A stretch of DNA of 6,463 bases. Origin: an uncultured Planctomycetaceae bacterium. GTDB lineage: Bacteria; Planctomycetota; Planctomycetia; Pirellulales; Thermoguttaceae. Below, in pieces: positions 5,662 to 6,463 of this stretch. The stretch spans positions 1 to 6,463 of the forward strand of contig CAMZHY010000222.1 in the NCBI GenBank assembly GCA_947307005.1, given 5' to 3'. The notes under the pieces were generated by a model. The model was not told where the DNA came from and did no database searches. It saw only the letters and a program-made list of their open reading frames with translations. The position numbers and the translations under genes are program-made. Positions within the stretch are counted from its first letter, which is position 1. Each line of letters opens with the position of its first letter.

Positions 5662-6463
5662 GTGTTCCATATAGAGAATCCTAACGTTAAAGAAGCTCTT
5701 CTTGAATGCAATATCGGTTTGGAAAAGGAATGTCTCCGCGTAACGTCCGAAGGGCGCATGGCGCAGACCCCGCATCCTTTCGATCCGGACGATCCGAGGA
5801 TAACTCGCGATTTTTGCGAGAATCAGACAGAGATCAATACGAGCGTCTTCTCAAGCGCGCGCGAGGCGGTCGATTCGCTTGACGAGATTACCGGACGCAT
5901 TCAAAGAACGCTTGCAAGTCTTCCCGAACGAGAATACCTGTGGCCTTTCTCCAACCCTCCGTATCTTGCGAACGAAGACGACGTTCCCATCGCGTTTTTC
6001 GAAGGCGCGCGATCATCTAAGACCGCTTATCGCCGCTACCTTGCCAACAATTACGGCAAGTACAAAATGACGTTCTGCGGGATTCATTTCAATTTTTCCT
6101 TTGGCGAAAGACTTTTGGAAGAGGATTTCAAAGTCAGCGGCGAGGACAATTTCCAAAATTATAAGAATCAAATTTATCTCAAACTTGCCGAAAAGTTGGT
6201 CGAGTACGGTTGGATCGTTACCGCCGTGACGGCGGCGAGTCCGATTATGGACGGTTCCTTCTTCACCCAAGGCCTCAAAGATCACGATTCGTTCATCGGA
6301 ATGGGATCGGTTCGGTGCGGCGATCTTGGGTATTGGAACCACTTTGCTCCGATTCTGGAATATAAAAGCGTTCTGTCCTACGTCGCGAGCATCCAGCGTT
6401 ACGTCGATTCGGGGATGATCGCGGCGCCGTCCGAATTATACTATCCGATACGTCTTAAACCTC
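5662..6463 (+). CDS. gshA: Glutamate-cysteine ligase, N-terminal part (GshA domain, GshAB/GshF-like), 3' end outside window
   Basis: The first 267 codons of a gamma-glutamylcysteine synthetase run open to the window end. The enzyme joins glutamate and cysteine with ATP, the first step of glutathione synthesis. Visible motifs: IGLEKECLRV (18-27, Glu21 and Glu23 as Mg/ATP ligands), DFCENQTEIN (50-59; Asp50, Glu53 and Glu57 in the metal/glutamate site), YLWPFSNPP (92-100), YGKYKMTFCGIHFNFSF (131-147; His142 corresponds by motif to the conserved substrate-site His), TAASPIMDGSFF (near residue 200), LGYWNHF and finally PSELYYPIRLKP. The 'YGKYK...GIHFNFSF' and 'SELYYPIRLKP' forms are those of GshAB (GshF) fusion proteins; whether an ATP-grasp GshB half follows lies beyond base 6463. 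The first codon is GTG with AGGAGG 7 bases upstream. It is the last visible gene of the sulphur operon, 47 bases after the ATP-grasp gene. Confidence 0.9.
   Translation, partial: MFHIENPNVKEALLECNIGLEKECLRVTSEGRMAQTPHPFDPDDPRITRDFCENQTEINTSVFSSAREAVDSLDEITGRIQRTLASLPEREYLWPFSNPPYLANEDDVPIAFFEGARSSKTAYRRYLANNYGKYKMTFCGIHFNFSFGERLLEEDFKVSGEDNFQNYKNQIYLKLAEKLVEYGWIVTAVTAASPIMDGSFFTQGLKDHDSFIGMGSVRCGDLGYWNHFAPILEYKSVLSYVASIQRYVDSGMIAAPSELYYPIRLKP

Noticed and set aside
5475..5684. 69-codon + strand frame bridging the end of the ATP-grasp gene and the start of gshA.
   Set aside because: It is Arg-rich out-of-frame reading of two real genes and uses the region of the gshA ribosome binding site.
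1..6463. tRNA or rRNA genes, CRISPR arrays, insertion sequences and attachment sites.
   Set aside because: I saw no cloverleaf, no regularly spaced repeats, no transposase-like protein and no terminal inverted repeats on either strand.

Overview
The window looks like a scaffold from a Planctomycetota-type bacterium, possibly a metagenome assembly. The phylum is an inference from two things. One is the damaged tape-measure-like gene at 209-996, which opens with an 'AGEAYVEVTVEGAG' stretch I associate with planctomycete genomes. The other is the Asp/Arg/Ala-rich, GCG/GAC/CGC-heavy coding style. No rRNA or other phylogenetic marker is present. All convincing genes lie on the + strand.

Layout. 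(1) 1-155 is about 19% GC by my count and is open in one frame up to a TAA. It encodes a peptide that resembles one PUF/Pumilio repeat, an essentially eukaryotic fold. It does not match the rest of the window and is either a chimeric contig end or a piece of foreign DNA. (2) 209-996 is a tape-measure-like gene with a ribosome binding site, broken by a -1 frameshift near 778, carrying an in-frame 33-bp tandem duplication (811-876), and cut short near 940. (3) 984-1100 is a promoter/leader. It carries a TTGACT -35-like box inside a CCTA-N9-TAGG dyad that resembles sulphur-regulon operators of Rrf2/CymR-type repressors. (4) 1101-6463 is a tightly spaced five-gene run (gaps of 30, 78, 35 and 47 bases, no convincing terminators). 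In order: a Cys/Met-metabolism PLP enzyme of the MetI/cystathionine gamma-synthase type; a MalY/PatB-type C-S lyase; an esterase-D-like alpha/beta hydrolase; an ATP-grasp carboxylate-amine ligase; and the N-terminal part of glutamate-cysteine ligase, closest to the GshA half of bifunctional GshAB (GshF). The last gene runs off the window.

How the genes may work together. The first two enzymes form a trans-sulfuration and C-S lyase pair moving sulphur between homoserine esters, cysteine, cystathionine and homocysteine. The last makes gamma-glutamylcysteine. A second, unassigned ATP-grasp ligase and a serine hydrolase sit between them. The whole unit therefore reads as a sulphur-amino-acid and low-molecular-weight-thiol operon with two undefined tailoring steps. 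That pair, next to gshA and under a possible cysteine-responsive operator, is the part most likely to hold undescribed biochemistry. The middle functions are inferred from context and not demonstrated by the sequence.
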